Of a DNA stretch of 64,000 bases, positions 23,983-32,817 are shown in pieces. This DNA comes from Candidatus Heimdallarchaeota archaeon. GTDB lineage: Archaea; Asgardarchaeota; Heimdallarchaeia; JABLTI01. Under the pieces are notes generated by a model. That model saw only the letters and a list, made by a program, of their open reading frames with translations. It did not search any database and had not been told where the DNA came from. Position 1 is the stretch's first letter; every line of letters begins with the position of its first letter. The position numbers and the translations under genes were made by a program. The stretch spans positions 62,001-126,000 of the forward strand of contig JAHLVW010000062.1 in assembly GCA_019058275.1 (NCBI GenBank). The letters are read 5' to 3'.

Positions 23983-25377
23983 ATGAAACAAATAAAATTA
24001 ACCAAAAAAGCATCAACAACAGTAGTACTCTCAGTTATTATTGGATCAATAATAGCTGGCGCTATTGTAACAGGAACTCTACTAGCTAGAAATCGTAAAA
24101 ATAATGACTACATTACATTTCAAGAAGCTATAGATATTGCAAGCGCCATACCAGAAGTTGCTGCATTTATTGAAGAGAATGATATCAATTCTGTTTCAGC
24201 AAATCGATATGAAGAGAAATGGATAGTGGAGTTTTTTGATGATAACTTCAATTATACTGAAGATGTCTATTGTTGGATGAATTACGCTTATGTTGAAATT
24301 GATGCATTAACAGGCGAAATTCTCTATTATGAAGTATTTAATCCTTCAGAACCAAATTATATAGAACAAGAGATAATAGCTATTGCCAATGCAATACCCG
24401 AGATAGTATTTTGGATTGAAAACCAAGGAGGAGATATTACAATTTCTGCTTGGTATGATGGCTATGAACTCTGGTATGTTGATTATTGGTCAGATGCAAT
24501 ACGAACATATCCTTTCGTAATCATATCTAATAGAAATGGTTCTGTTGTTTACTATGAGATTTATGATCCTCTAGAGAATGCCAACCATACAACAGAAGAA
24601 ATTATTGAGATTGTTGAATCATTGGGAATTGTACAGACTTGGATTACTAACAACCCAGAATATGGCAGAGATATCAACTACTATGATACTATTTGGTTTG
24701 GTAATTGCTCATTACAAAGTAGTCTGGGTTTAGCGAAAACGAATCTTGTAGAAGTAAATTACATCAATTTAACTGGTGGTATCTGGATAGTTGATTATTG
24801 GGCATTAGATAATCCATATGATAATTGGCTTTCAGTAACTATTGATGACGAAACTGGCGAAGTTGCAGAGATTAGACAGAGTTTAATACCAACCTTAACT
24901 GAACAAGAAGCTATTGCAATAGCAGAATCACAACCAGAAGTTAGTGCATTCTTAGCTGGTCTAACTTCATACTCAATTAATGTTTGGTTTGATAGCTTCT
25001 ATGGTTATTGGAATGTCTTCTTTGAAAACGATTTCAATTATCAAGAATATGCTACAGTAGACATAATTGATGCAACTGGAGAAATTTTCTACTACTATAT
25101 TAACGATTTACCAGATCCAAATTTGACAGGTGAAGAAGCACTAACAATTGCACTAGCTGAACAAGAAGTTCAAGACTGGATCAGTACTATTTCTGAATAT
25201 GAAACTTACATTGGATTCTTTGAAGGACTCTGGAATGTTGATTTCGTTATTGACAATAGGACCTTAGCAGATGGTTTAATTCCACAAGATGGAATAATCG
25301 GTATAAGTGTAATTATTGATGATGCTACTGAAGAGGTTGTTGAAGTCAACTATATTATAATGGAAGAAATTTCATAA
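23983..25377 (+). CDS. Membrane-anchored protein with five PepSY-like repeats
   Basis: The 464-residue protein has an N-terminal membrane helix (TTVVLSVIIGSIIAGAIVTGTLLA) followed by RNRKNND. The remainder is five tandem units of about 75-100 residues. Each opens with a helix like LTEQEAIAIAESQPEVSAFL, continues with W-rich strands (YWNVFFENDF) and closes with a D-x-TGEV/I-x-YY turn (IDALTGEILYYEV, IDDETGEVAEI, IDATGEIFYYY). This layout resembles PepSY domains, which inhibit peptidases or bind ligands outside the cell, but the match is by pattern only. Start ATG has GGAG 11 bases upstream. It is divergent from the flavin reductase gene. Confidence 0.6.
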   Translation: MKQIKLTKKASTTVVLSVIIGSIIAGAIVTGTLLARNRKNNDYITFQEAIDIASAIPEVAAFIEENDINSVSANRYEEKWIVEFFDDNFNYTEDVYCWMNYAYVEIDALTGEILYYEVFNPSEPNYIEQEIIAIANAIPEIVFWIENQGGDITISAWYDGYELWYVDYWSDAIRTYPFVIISNRNGSVVYYEIYDPLENANHTTEEIIEIVESLGIVQTWITNNPEYGRDINYYDTIWFGNCSLQSSLGLAKTNLVEVNYINLTGGIWIVDYWALDNPYDNWLSVTIDDETGEVAEIRQSLIPTLTEQEAIAIAESQPEVSAFLAGLTSYSINVWFDSFYGYWNVFFENDFNYQEYATVDIIDATGEIFYYYINDLPDPNLTGEEALTIALAEQEVQDWISTISEYETYIGFFEGLWNVDFVIDNRTLADGLIPQDGIIGISVIIDDATEEVVEVNYIIMEEIS

Positions 25378-25602
25378 AAATTAGTCAATACCAATAACAA
25401 CCTCAAGAATTAATTAGCCACCACCCCAAATGAAAGTTTGAATAAGTTGGAGAGTAGGATAAGAAATTCTATCTTATGTGAGATATTATAGACAATCAAG
25501 CTAAAGAATTTCTAATCTACTCTTCTAATATTTTCTTTAAATGGAAAATTATCAGTCTTAAAGAAACCCCTAATATTAACGATTGAGAGAATAATATAGT
25601 GA

Positions 25603-27003
25603 GTGGGATTAGAAGTGAAAAGAAGTTTCAAGAAATTATTACTATTGATACTCTTCATTATTAGTTTAATCTCAGCTCATGCTGTATTTGCAATTTATAT
25701 TTCGGATTCTTTTTTAACTACAAACAATGTCACAGAGAAACGATTTTCATCTTTTGAAAGTCAATTAATTAAAACTGATACATTAAATGATATCGTTACA
25801 GTAAAAGTTACTTGCTATTTACACTTAAGAACAGCACAAGTACAATTAGATATTGATTTCTTGGGTGCAGATTTTAATCAGATCAAAACAAAAAATGGCT
25901 TTTATACTACAATAGAAGAAATTTCCATCTTTGGAGATATCCGAAGTGTACAAGTTATTGAATCAGGAAGTATAGAATTAGAACATAGTGAAATTATTGA
26001 TAGTAATAGTACTAGAATTCAATTCACACTTTCATCTGATATTCCTATTGGTTTCACAAGGAATGTTAAGATAACCTACATTCAAGATACAGATGATTTT
26101 CTTACCTTTTATAATTATCAATTAGGAGTTGATTGGTTAAGACGTATTGGGAATCAAAACGTGATAATTATTTGTGATAAAGGAATTTCATTGATGAATT
26201 GTTTACCTTCACCACATTCCATTTCAACTGTAAGTGATAAATTAGTACTATCTTGGCTCGAGGCAAATCGCTATAGTTTCTATGCTAATGTAAACTATAC
26301 AAGTCTAGTTGAAATAGATGATTTGATCATTTCACCTCATGAGTGGGACATAGGAAGAGCAAGAAAAGATAGTAAACCTTTGGAAAAGGTTTTTGCGATA
26401 ACTAATTCTGAAAATCAAAAATTAGATGGTACAATAATAAAACCTGATTGGGTTGAAACAAATCTTACTGATTGGGAATTAAATATAGGTGAAACCATTT
26501 ATTTGAAGGTAACAATTGATAGATCAATATCAAGAAATTGTGATTGCAATGTATCTTTACAATGTTCTATAGCGTCTTTTCCTGTAAATATTGAAATATC
26601 TGGTTTTGTTTCTACCATTTCAATTGCATCAATTATTGCAATTGCTTTATCATCTGCTGCTTTAGTTGGTTTGTTAACCTTTGAAATAATGTATTATTAT
26701 CGAAAAAGAACAAAAGGTAGAGAACTGGAATTAGCAATGGAAACCTATGTAGTAGATTTAATTGAAAATATTGATCTTGATAAATGGAAAGAAATACTAA
26801 CTGAGAGGGAATTTACTATTTTTCAAATTATTCTTGATAAAAGGGAGCTTACACAAGCAGATTTAGTAAGACAAACAACTTTGTCCAAATCTACAATATC
26901 TAGAGCAGTTGGTAGGTTAGTAACTAAAGGTTTGGTCAAAAAAGTGAAATATGGTATGAGTAATGTTATATCATTAGAAACTGATTTCTTCAAAAATAGT
27001 TAA
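25603..27003 (+). CDS. Membrane-tethered winged-helix regulator with outer sensor domain
   Basis: The 466-residue protein has a signal-like N-terminus (RSFKKLLLLILFIISLISAHAVFAI), a beta-rich outer region to about residue 335, and a membrane helix (SIASIIAIALSSAALVGLLTFEIMYYY, 343-369) followed by RKRTKGRE. The cytoplasmic tail is a MarR-like winged helix, LTEREFTIFQIILDKRELTQADLVRQTTLSKSTISRAVGRLVTKGLVKKVKYG. The plan (outside sensor, one helix, inside DNA-binding head) is that of a one-component membrane regulator. GTG at 25603 or 25615 could start it. It sits 66 bases upstream of a secreted beta-propeller-like gene on the same strand. Signal and target genes are unknown. Confidence 0.7.
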   Translation: MGLEVKRSFKKLLLLILFIISLISAHAVFAIYISDSFLTTNNVTEKRFSSFESQLIKTDTLNDIVTVKVTCYLHLRTAQVQLDIDFLGADFNQIKTKNGFYTTIEEISIFGDIRSVQVIESGSIELEHSEIIDSNSTRIQFTLSSDIPIGFTRNVKITYIQDTDDFLTFYNYQLGVDWLRRIGNQNVIIICDKGISLMNCLPSPHSISTVSDKLVLSWLEANRYSFYANVNYTSLVEIDDLIISPHEWDIGRARKDSKPLEKVFAITNSENQKLDGTIIKPDWVETNLTDWELNIGETIYLKVTIDRSISRNCDCNVSLQCSIASFPVNIEISGFVSTISIASIIAIALSSAALVGLLTFEIMYYYRKRTKGRELELAMETYVVDLIENIDLDKWKEILTEREFTIFQIILDKRELTQADLVRQTTLSKSTISRAVGRLVTKGLVKKVKYGMSNVISLETDFFKNS

Positions 27004-27069
27004 TCTCTTTTTTAAAATTTAAAATAACATTTTAATTGAATATATTCAATATTATATTGGGGAAAGGCT

Positions 27070-28482
27070 TTGATAAAATGTAAAAGAGAGTTATGGCTCA
27101 GTTCAATTTCATTTTTATTTATTGTACTGATTTTAACAAGTGGATTTTCTAAAACTATGCAGTTAAGTAATTCGAAAATTATTCATAATAAACAACCTGA
27201 GAATAATCAACCATCAATAAATAATTTGATATCTATTGAAGCTTCTAATAAATTAATTATTGACAATGAAAAAGCATACCTTTTTGATTGGGCGAGAATA
27301 AACGTTTTTGATTTGAAAAATCCAAAAAGTCCAAAATTTCTTGTTAAAATTGATGATTTGCTTTTTTATTATCAATCAGTTATTGATATTGAAGATTCAA
27401 TATTATACTCGTTAAAAATTGAAAAATTTAACAATTCATTTATTTTTTGCTTAAATGCTAACAATTTAAGTGATATTAGTAATCCATCTCAAACAACAAA
27501 GAATGTTTTATTTGAATGTGAAATTCTAAATATTGAAGATTGTAACATTTTTGTTAAAGATGATTTATTAACAGTTGTATTTTTCTCTGAATATAATTGT
27601 AATTACAATGTTAGTATAATTAAAATCAATTTTATGGATAAGTTAAATCCTTATCTAATAAGCAATAGTACTGTGCAATTTAATTTAGATTATAATTTCT
27701 CAAATCCAAAATTATATACCATTTATAACAAGCACAATTCAATTATCACTGATGATTCAGTATATATCTGGAGTCAATATTATTATTATGAAGAGAGTGG
27801 CTCTAGAAGAACAATCCTTTACGGATTTTTAAAGCACTTAGATTTAACTAATGTTTCATCTATAACTCAAAACGAGTTGTTGAATTTTAATGACAAATAT
27901 TATGAAAATATCCTGAAAAATGATAATCATTTGTTTTTCTTACGAGAAGATGGTTTTGATGTCTACAATGATTCGAGTTTAAATGATAATGAAAAGTTAT
28001 CTAGTTTTACTGCTAATGATACACCAAATTTATGTCTTTTTCACGACTCAATACTTTTTCTTTTATGTTGGGAATCTGTAATTGTTCTAAATATTTCGGA
28101 TATAATAAATATAAAAAAGATCGATAGATATAATTTAGTAGGTGGGGATAAACCAGGTCAATTTACAGATGGTTTATTTGAAAATAACTATCTGTATCTG
28201 ACAAAAACAGCATATTTTCATTATGAAAGAACTTATTTTTTCTTTGAAGTGGAAGAAAACTATCACATTAGCAAAGTTTATCCTAATGGTATAATTTTAT
28301 CTTATGATTTTAAAGTAAATGTATTACCATTTATCATTATAACAGGCATAATCATAGGTTGTTTGTTTGTCATTGTTTTACCTGCAACAGTGTTGATAGT
28401 TTATTCAATAAAGAAGAAAAGGAAGGTCATTACTAAGGATGCTGAATTAGCTGTAGCAATTTCAGATACAAGTGAAAACTAA
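27070..28482 (+). CDS. Secreted beta-propeller-like (LVIVD-type) protein, C-terminal anchor
   Basis: The 470-residue protein has a signal peptide (WLSSISFLFIVLILTSGFS) and a C-terminal membrane helix (VLPFIIITGIIIGCLFVIVLPATVLIVYSI) followed by KKKRK, so the body lies outside. Repeats such as NKLIIDNEKAYLFDWARINVFDLKNPKSPKFLVKI and ESVIVLNISDIINIKKIDRYNL resemble LVIVD propeller blades, in which a phrase like DVSNPxxP recurs. Asn is abundant. Start is TTG at 27070. It follows the membrane-tethered regulator, and the two may form one unit. No enzymatic motif is visible. Confidence 0.5.
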   Translation: MIKCKRELWLSSISFLFIVLILTSGFSKTMQLSNSKIIHNKQPENNQPSINNLISIEASNKLIIDNEKAYLFDWARINVFDLKNPKSPKFLVKIDDLLFYYQSVIDIEDSILYSLKIEKFNNSFIFCLNANNLSDISNPSQTTKNVLFECEILNIEDCNIFVKDDLLTVVFFSEYNCNYNVSIIKINFMDKLNPYLISNSTVQFNLDYNFSNPKLYTIYNKHNSIITDDSVYIWSQYYYYEESGSRRTILYGFLKHLDLTNVSSITQNELLNFNDKYYENILKNDNHLFFLREDGFDVYNDSSLNDNEKLSSFTANDTPNLCLFHDSILFLLCWESVIVLNISDIINIKKIDRYNLVGGDKPGQFTDGLFENNYLYLTKTAYFHYERTYFFFEVEENYHISKVYPNGIILSYDFKVNVLPFIIITGIIIGCLFVIVLPATVLIVYSIKKKRKVITKDAELAVAISDTSEN

Positions 28483-28486
28483 TATT

Positions 28487-29110
28487 TTACTCTTTTATTT
28501 CAAAATACTTTTGCTTATAATATCTCGAGTAAATTACTGCTGCAGGATTGTGTGTTGTTACTCTATCTTTCACAATTAGAATTGTTGTTGGAGCTTTTGA
28601 ATGTTTATTGAAGTTTATGTCATGTCCTATGCATAAACCCACAACAATATTTAGATCTGTTTCTTTGGAGTTCAGAAAATAAGCTTGCCCAACTGGGTTG
28701 CATCCAACTTCCTCTGCAGTAGAGAAAGTATCTTCATCAGGTATATCAAGTTCCTTTTTCTGTAAAGTTCCTATTGTACATATTCCTGTTACAACTTCAA
28801 AGTTATTCTTCTCAAGAATTTTAGTTAATACTTTAGCTTCTGCTTGTAAACCTATACAAAATGCTATACCCAATCGTTTATATCCCATTTTATTTGCGAA
28901 AACAATTAATTCCTTGACTCTAGGCCATTTCATATATCCAGTGACTTCTACATGAGCTGCTGTTTGAGATATTCTTCTTATATCTGGTTTTTCATATTCC
29001 TTCCTTGCTTCATCAAACACTGTTTGATCATCAACGGATGGGCATCTATTTGGTGCTTTTTTCAAATCATTCTCTTGACATGCTAGTATTGTACATTTTG
29101 AGCATTGCAT
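28487..29110 (-). CDS. DUF1847 metal-binding protein
   Basis: The 207-residue protein starts MQCSKCTILACQENDLKKAPNRCPS, a Cys-rich knuckle characteristic of DUF1847. Later conserved stretches are KRLGIAFCIGLQAEA, TGICTIGTLQKKE, GCNPVGQAYFLN and VVGLCIGHDINFNKHSKAPTTILIVKDRVTTHNPAAVIY. The many conserved Cys suggest an Fe-S or zinc centre. Members occur in anaerobes and their reaction is unknown. It is convergent with the propeller-like gene and followed on the minus strand side by the broken TPR-longin locus upstream. Confidence 0.75.
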   Translation of the reverse strand: MQCSKCTILACQENDLKKAPNRCPSVDDQTVFDEARKEYEKPDIRRISQTAAHVEVTGYMKWPRVKELIVFANKMGYKRLGIAFCIGLQAEAKVLTKILEKNNFEVVTGICTIGTLQKKELDIPDEDTFSTAEEVGCNPVGQAYFLNSKETDLNIVVGLCIGHDINFNKHSKAPTTILIVKDRVTTHNPAAVIYSRYYKQKYFEIKE

Positions 29111-29130
29111 TTACATTTCCCTCATGAAAT

Positions 29131-29508
29131 TTAAATTAGATATTCCTCAACAATTTTAGTAATTTGATAATCTCGATATTCGTTTATTTCAACTACACTA
29201 TGATCTATTTTCTTAAAGAATTTTTCTTGGTGTAGTTTGAAAGCTAATTCACGAAGTTTTTCTCTTAAAAGAAATGTTTCTCTCGAGACAACAAGTGCTA
29301 TAAAACTCTCTGTACCAGTTTCTAACATAATTGATATGTCTCCATGATCTATTAGCTTTAATCCACCTTCTTTTGCTTCAAGAATAGTTTGACCCATAGT
29401 ACGGATTGCTGAAAGCAATCCTGAAAGTAGATTTGGATCTATTCTTTTCTGTTCACCAAATTCCTTTTGGTAGAATGATAATCCAGTTTTCTTTGAGATA
29501 ATATACAA
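29131..29508 (-). CDS. Longin/roadblock-like domain, third piece of a frameshifted TPR gene
   Basis: The 125 residues LYIISKKTGLSFYQKEF...LLSGLLSAIRTMGQTI...SFIALVVSRETFLLREKLRELAFKLHQEKF match the C-terminal domain of the intact TPR protein at 15.2 kb. The frame is open further upstream to base 29619 and reads ...SFESVTKPKTVEAEIKALYIIS, a typical linker, so the TTG at 29508 is probably not a real start. The stretch overlaps the end of the previous ORF by about 20 bases, which contain the run TAAAAGAAAAG. A +1 shift there would join them. Treat it as part of one TPR-sensor gene that is mutated, mis-sequenced or recoded. Confidence 0.55.
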   Translation of the reverse strand: MYIISKKTGLSFYQKEFGEQKRIDPNLLSGLLSAIRTMGQTILEAKEGGLKLIDHGDISIMLETGTESFIALVVSRETFLLREKLRELAFKLHQEKFFKKIDHSVVEINEYRDYQITKIVEEYLI

Positions 29509-29599
29509 TGCTTTTATTTCAGCTTCAACTGTTTTTGGTTTAGTTACACTTTCGAAAGAAATAGTGTTACGAATAGATTGGTTTATTCTAGTGAAAATT

Positions 29600-30043
29600 C
29601 TAACAAGTATGCTTTTCTTTTACAATTTCCTTTAGTTGATTTCTTGCTTCTTGTTCCTTTTCAGGTAAGTTTAATTCTTTGGCTAAATTGATTGCTTCAT
29701 CTAATACTTTCTTATTATCCTTTTGCTGGTTATTCATAGACAGAAGTAAACTTTGTAAGATAAACACATCAATTAAAACCAATTTGTAGTCTTGCTCTAT
29801 ACATAATTGCCTTGTATCTTCTATTTTTCTTAATGCATTTGCAATAAGTATAGACTCATTTGTCTTCCTATATCGAAGTAAATCAATCTCTGCAAGCTGA
29901 AGTTTGGCATTAACAATTATCTCGAGTAAATTGTTTTCATAAGCAATTTCCAAAGCATCTTGCAAGAATTTACTTGCTTCACCTAAATTTGATTGTCTTG
30001 CAGATAACCTGACTTTTTCTAAGAAATACTTTGGATGATTCAT
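29600..30043 (-). CDS. TPR segment, second piece of a frameshifted gene
   Basis: The 147 residues consist of TPR-like helices (FLEKVRLSARQSNLGEASKFLQDALEIAYENNLLEIIVNAKLQLAEIDLLRYR; LDEAINLAKELNLPEKEQEARNQLKEIV). The overlap with the upstream ORF is about 65 bases in another frame. In the upstream frame the sequence reads VFLRKSQV and in this frame YFLEKVRLSA, which is the natural TPR continuation, so the shift probably lies at the A5 run in TTAGAAAAAGTC. The ATG at 30043 is then internal. See the findings for the whole locus. Confidence 0.55.
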   Translation of the reverse strand: MNHPKYFLEKVRLSARQSNLGEASKFLQDALEIAYENNLLEIIVNAKLQLAEIDLLRYRKTNESILIANALRKIEDTRQLCIEQDYKLVLIDVFILQSLLLSMNNQQKDNKKVLDEAINLAKELNLPEKEQEARNQLKEIVKEKHTC

Positions 30044-31217
30044 TGGTCAGATTAGCTTCATTAATATCAATTAACGCTTCATCTAATATCTTATCAGCAT
30101 CATTAAATTGATCAAGATTTTCATATATATCAGCACGACACAAATCTAGTGTAATCTTAATTTGTGGTGGAATAGGCACTTTACTTTTGTTAAGGTTTTC
30201 TAAAGCAATTTCTGAATTAGATAAAGCAAGTTTTGGATTACCAAAATCAAGATGAAGGTGAGCAATATTTGTTTCAGAAGCAACAATATAAAGAGAAATA
30301 TTAGCTTTCTTTGAATTCTCTAATGCAATGTAGAAGTATTTCATAGCACTCTCAATATCACCCATATTTCTGTAGATAAAGCCAATATTATTGGCACTAA
30401 TTGCTAGCTGCACCTCATTTGCTAATATTTGAGAAAATTTGAAGTGTTCTTCAAGATACCCAAGACCATCTTTCAAATTCCCACTTTCAATCAGACAAAG
30501 AGCAGTATTATTCAATAATCTATTCAGCAAATACCTGTTTTGATTTTTCCTAATAAGATAGATTAACTCATTACCTATAGTCGCACCCTCTTCCAAATTG
30601 CCCTCTCTTCTTCTCAAATTGATTAATATGGACTTTCCTAATGCATATGCTTCAGTAATTGCTATTAGTAGATTATCATCAGTAGAATATCTATCACACA
30701 ATTCCCTGTAAAGATGAGTAAAATTCTCTATTTCATTTGGAATCTTATCAAAATCTTGTGAGTAATAATAAAATAATAATCGATTTGCATTAGCTAATAA
30801 GAAGTTATATGGATCAATATGCTGAGATAGCTCATTTGCTTTCTCTATTATTTTTTTTACTTCATCAAATTTTCTTTGTGAAATTAGAGTATAAGCTTCT
30901 ACATTAAATAAACCTGGATGTAAATCATCCAACGACACTATCTCGAAAACTTTGTTATATTTTCCTTGAATCTGATAAGCATTAGCAGCTAAAAATAAGA
31001 ACTCAGAATTTCTGGTAATTATTCCTTTTCTTTCGTAAAGTTCAATTATTCCATCTAGAAAGTTCTTAAGCTTATCCACCCCACTTTTGGAAATCTTTTG
31101 AACATGTGTAATAATTGCTTCTCTGAAGTTATCTTCTAAACGCCAATAATGTACGAGTAATTCATTGGGCCAAAGGTTTAGTATTTCCATTTGCTTAACC
31201 ATAGAAATTGAATGCAT
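29979..31217 (-). CDS. TPR-repeat protein, N-terminal piece of a frameshifted gene
   Basis: The 412 residues are a TPR array (LAISANNIGFIYRNMGDIESAMKYFYIALENSKKANISLYIVASETNIAHLHLDFGNPKLALSNSEIALENL). Its start WPNELLVHYWRLEDNFREAIITHVQK and the overall helical rhythm parallel those of the 701-residue TPR protein at 15.2 kb. It ends early with a non-TPR tail (SQVICKTIKFR) produced by a frame change, while the TPR continues in the next frame. Adding the three pieces gives roughly 690 residues, close to the intact homologue. It is divided by a short gap from the PAS gene, which lies on the same strand upstream. Confidence 0.6.
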   Translation of the reverse strand: MHSISMVKQMEILNLWPNELLVHYWRLEDNFREAIITHVQKISKSGVDKLKNFLDGIIELYERKGIITRNSEFLFLAANAYQIQGKYNKVFEIVSLDDLHPGLFNVEAYTLISQRKFDEVKKIIEKANELSQHIDPYNFLLANANRLLFYYYSQDFDKIPNEIENFTHLYRELCDRYSTDDNLLIAITEAYALGKSILINLRRREGNLEEGATIGNELIYLIRKNQNRYLLNRLLNNTALCLIESGNLKDGLGYLEEHFKFSQILANEVQLAISANNIGFIYRNMGDIESAMKYFYIALENSKKANISLYIVASETNIAHLHLDFGNPKLALSNSEIALENLNKSKVPIPPQIKITLDLCRADIYENLDQFNDADKILDEALIDINEANLTNESSKVFLRKSQVICKTIKFR

Positions 31218-31298
31218 ATATTTTGTTTCAACTAGAAATAATAGTTTTATGTTTGATGTGAAGAAAAGAAAAAATTACAAACTGAGTTTGTGTTTGCT

Positions 31299-32114
31299 TC
31301 ATATTGGTTTCGTTTTTAGATTGGTTATATCTCTAATAATTGTTACAACCTTTTTTGTTTCACCATTTGTTACTTGTACAGGAATAGCTTGAGATTGAAA
31401 CCAACGGACCATATTCTCAATTGGCAAATGGTATTCCATTGTAACAATAGTATTCTTTTCTATAGCTTCAATACAATGTGATAAAAAGAAATCAGCTTGA
31501 CCTTTGGGAAAAATTTCATCGAATTTTATACCAATAATTTCTGCTTTTGGTTTATATAGAAATCTATTATCTACATTTGGTGAAACAAATAGGATTCTTC
31601 CTTCTTCATTTACAATCATAATGAGTGCATCGAATGTATCAAAGAATTCTCGAAATGTCTCAACTTCTTTTTCAATGGTCTTATATTCAGAACTTTGAGT
31701 TGATTCACTATCTACCACTTTCAAAGATTCTTGAAAAATTCCTCTAATGAAAATCGTGTCACCATCAATATCTGCTTTAATACTTGAATTCACGAGCATT
31801 GGATTGCCATCTTTCCTTTTTAGAAGAAATTGCTGATTATTAACTACTAATGATCCATTTTTAGTTATACGTTCAAGAATTTGTATATTATCTACAGTCA
31901 TCTCAGGATTCATTAATAATTCAAAAATATTAAATTCTGAATCAAGTTTCTCTTTAGGTAAAATCATACCAAATAATTCTTTAGCTACATTATTTAGATA
32001 ATTAAATTTCCCCATTTTGGATGAATATGAATATTCTAATTCAAAAATTGCTACCGGAATATTTTCCAGCAAATGGCTAAGGTCATCGAAATTTATATTC
32101 AGTTCTTTTGTCAT
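31299..32114 (-). CDS. Double-PAS sensor protein without output domain
   Basis: The 271-residue protein contains two PAS units: residues 8-130 (LLENIPVAIFELEYS...FNYLNNVAKELFG...LLKRKDGNPMLVNSSIK) and 150-268 (FREFFDTFDALIMIVNEEGRILFVSPNVDNRFLYKPKAEIIGIKFDEIFP...VTIIRDITNLK). There is no histidine kinase, cyclase or HTH part. PAS proteins sense small molecules, light or redox state; a standalone one would act through a partner. The TPR-longin locus directly downstream on the same strand (about 80 bases) is a possible partner, by position only. Confidence 0.8.
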   Translation of the reverse strand: MTKELNINFDDLSHLLENIPVAIFELEYSYSSKMGKFNYLNNVAKELFGMILPKEKLDSEFNIFELLMNPEMTVDNIQILERITKNGSLVVNNQQFLLKRKDGNPMLVNSSIKADIDGDTIFIRGIFQESLKVVDSESTQSSEYKTIEKEVETFREFFDTFDALIMIVNEEGRILFVSPNVDNRFLYKPKAEIIGIKFDEIFPKGQADFFLSHCIEAIEKNTIVTMEYHLPIENMVRWFQSQAIPVQVTNGETKKVVTIIRDITNLKTKPI

Positions 32115-32240
32115 TTAAACTCTCTTCACAGACTATCGTTTTATTTAAATTTATATGTCGTGGAAATTGAAAAATCTTTCTCAAAATAAAGAAAAAAAGA
32201 GAAAAATGGCTTGAATTATACCATTTTCTTAGCAATTGTT

Positions 32241-32543
32241 CTATTTTCGTATTTTACGTACTAGAATAGGAACAGCTAAAAAACCTAATGCAATGAAAGT
32301 GATAAACCATTCATATCCTGGTAGACCTGCTCCTGGACCTAAAACAAAATCCCCTAAATTGTAATTTTCTAATTCAATGTGATAATCTAATTCAAGAGAT
32401 ATATCCTGTCCAGTATGTGTACCATCAGCTAATGATTTTAGTTTCAAACTTTGCATAACACCTGAAGCTAGATTGTAAACAATTTTGAATTGATGTTCAA
32501 TGTCATAATTGAAAATGTATGTACTTGCTGTATAATCCATCAT
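32241..32543 (-). pseudogene. C-terminal remnant of a secreted protein with GYEWF-type sorting anchor
   Basis: The 100 residues lack a signal peptide. They end AGLPGYEWFITFIALGFLAVPILVRKIRK: a PGYEWF motif, one hydrophobic helix and a basic tail. This is the layout of archaeal CTERM sorting signals described for Asgard secreted proteins. The preceding part, ASGVMQSLKLKSLADGTHTGQDISLELDYHIELENY, looks like the end of an outer beta domain. An in-frame TAA lies about 20 codons upstream of the ATG, so no longer gene exists. A short exported protein is possible, but a truncated remnant is more likely. Confidence 0.5.
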
Positions 32544-32817
32544 TGAACAACTAAAGAAGGCACATGAAATACTCTCTCGTTAATCTATAGAAAATTGATT
32601 TGGGACTTTGCGATTTTGTTAGAGTTACAAAGTCACTATAAAGCTTGGCTAAGGGATAGCATAGTTACTACTCACTGAGCATACTCAATGAAAAGACTTT
32701 TTTACTGAAAAAAACCATTAATCAGCAATAGGTCTTAATATATAGATCTAACAATATACAGGGCTAACATCCAATGCAACAAGCAATTTTTGATTTAATG
32801 ATAATGGACGATGAAGC

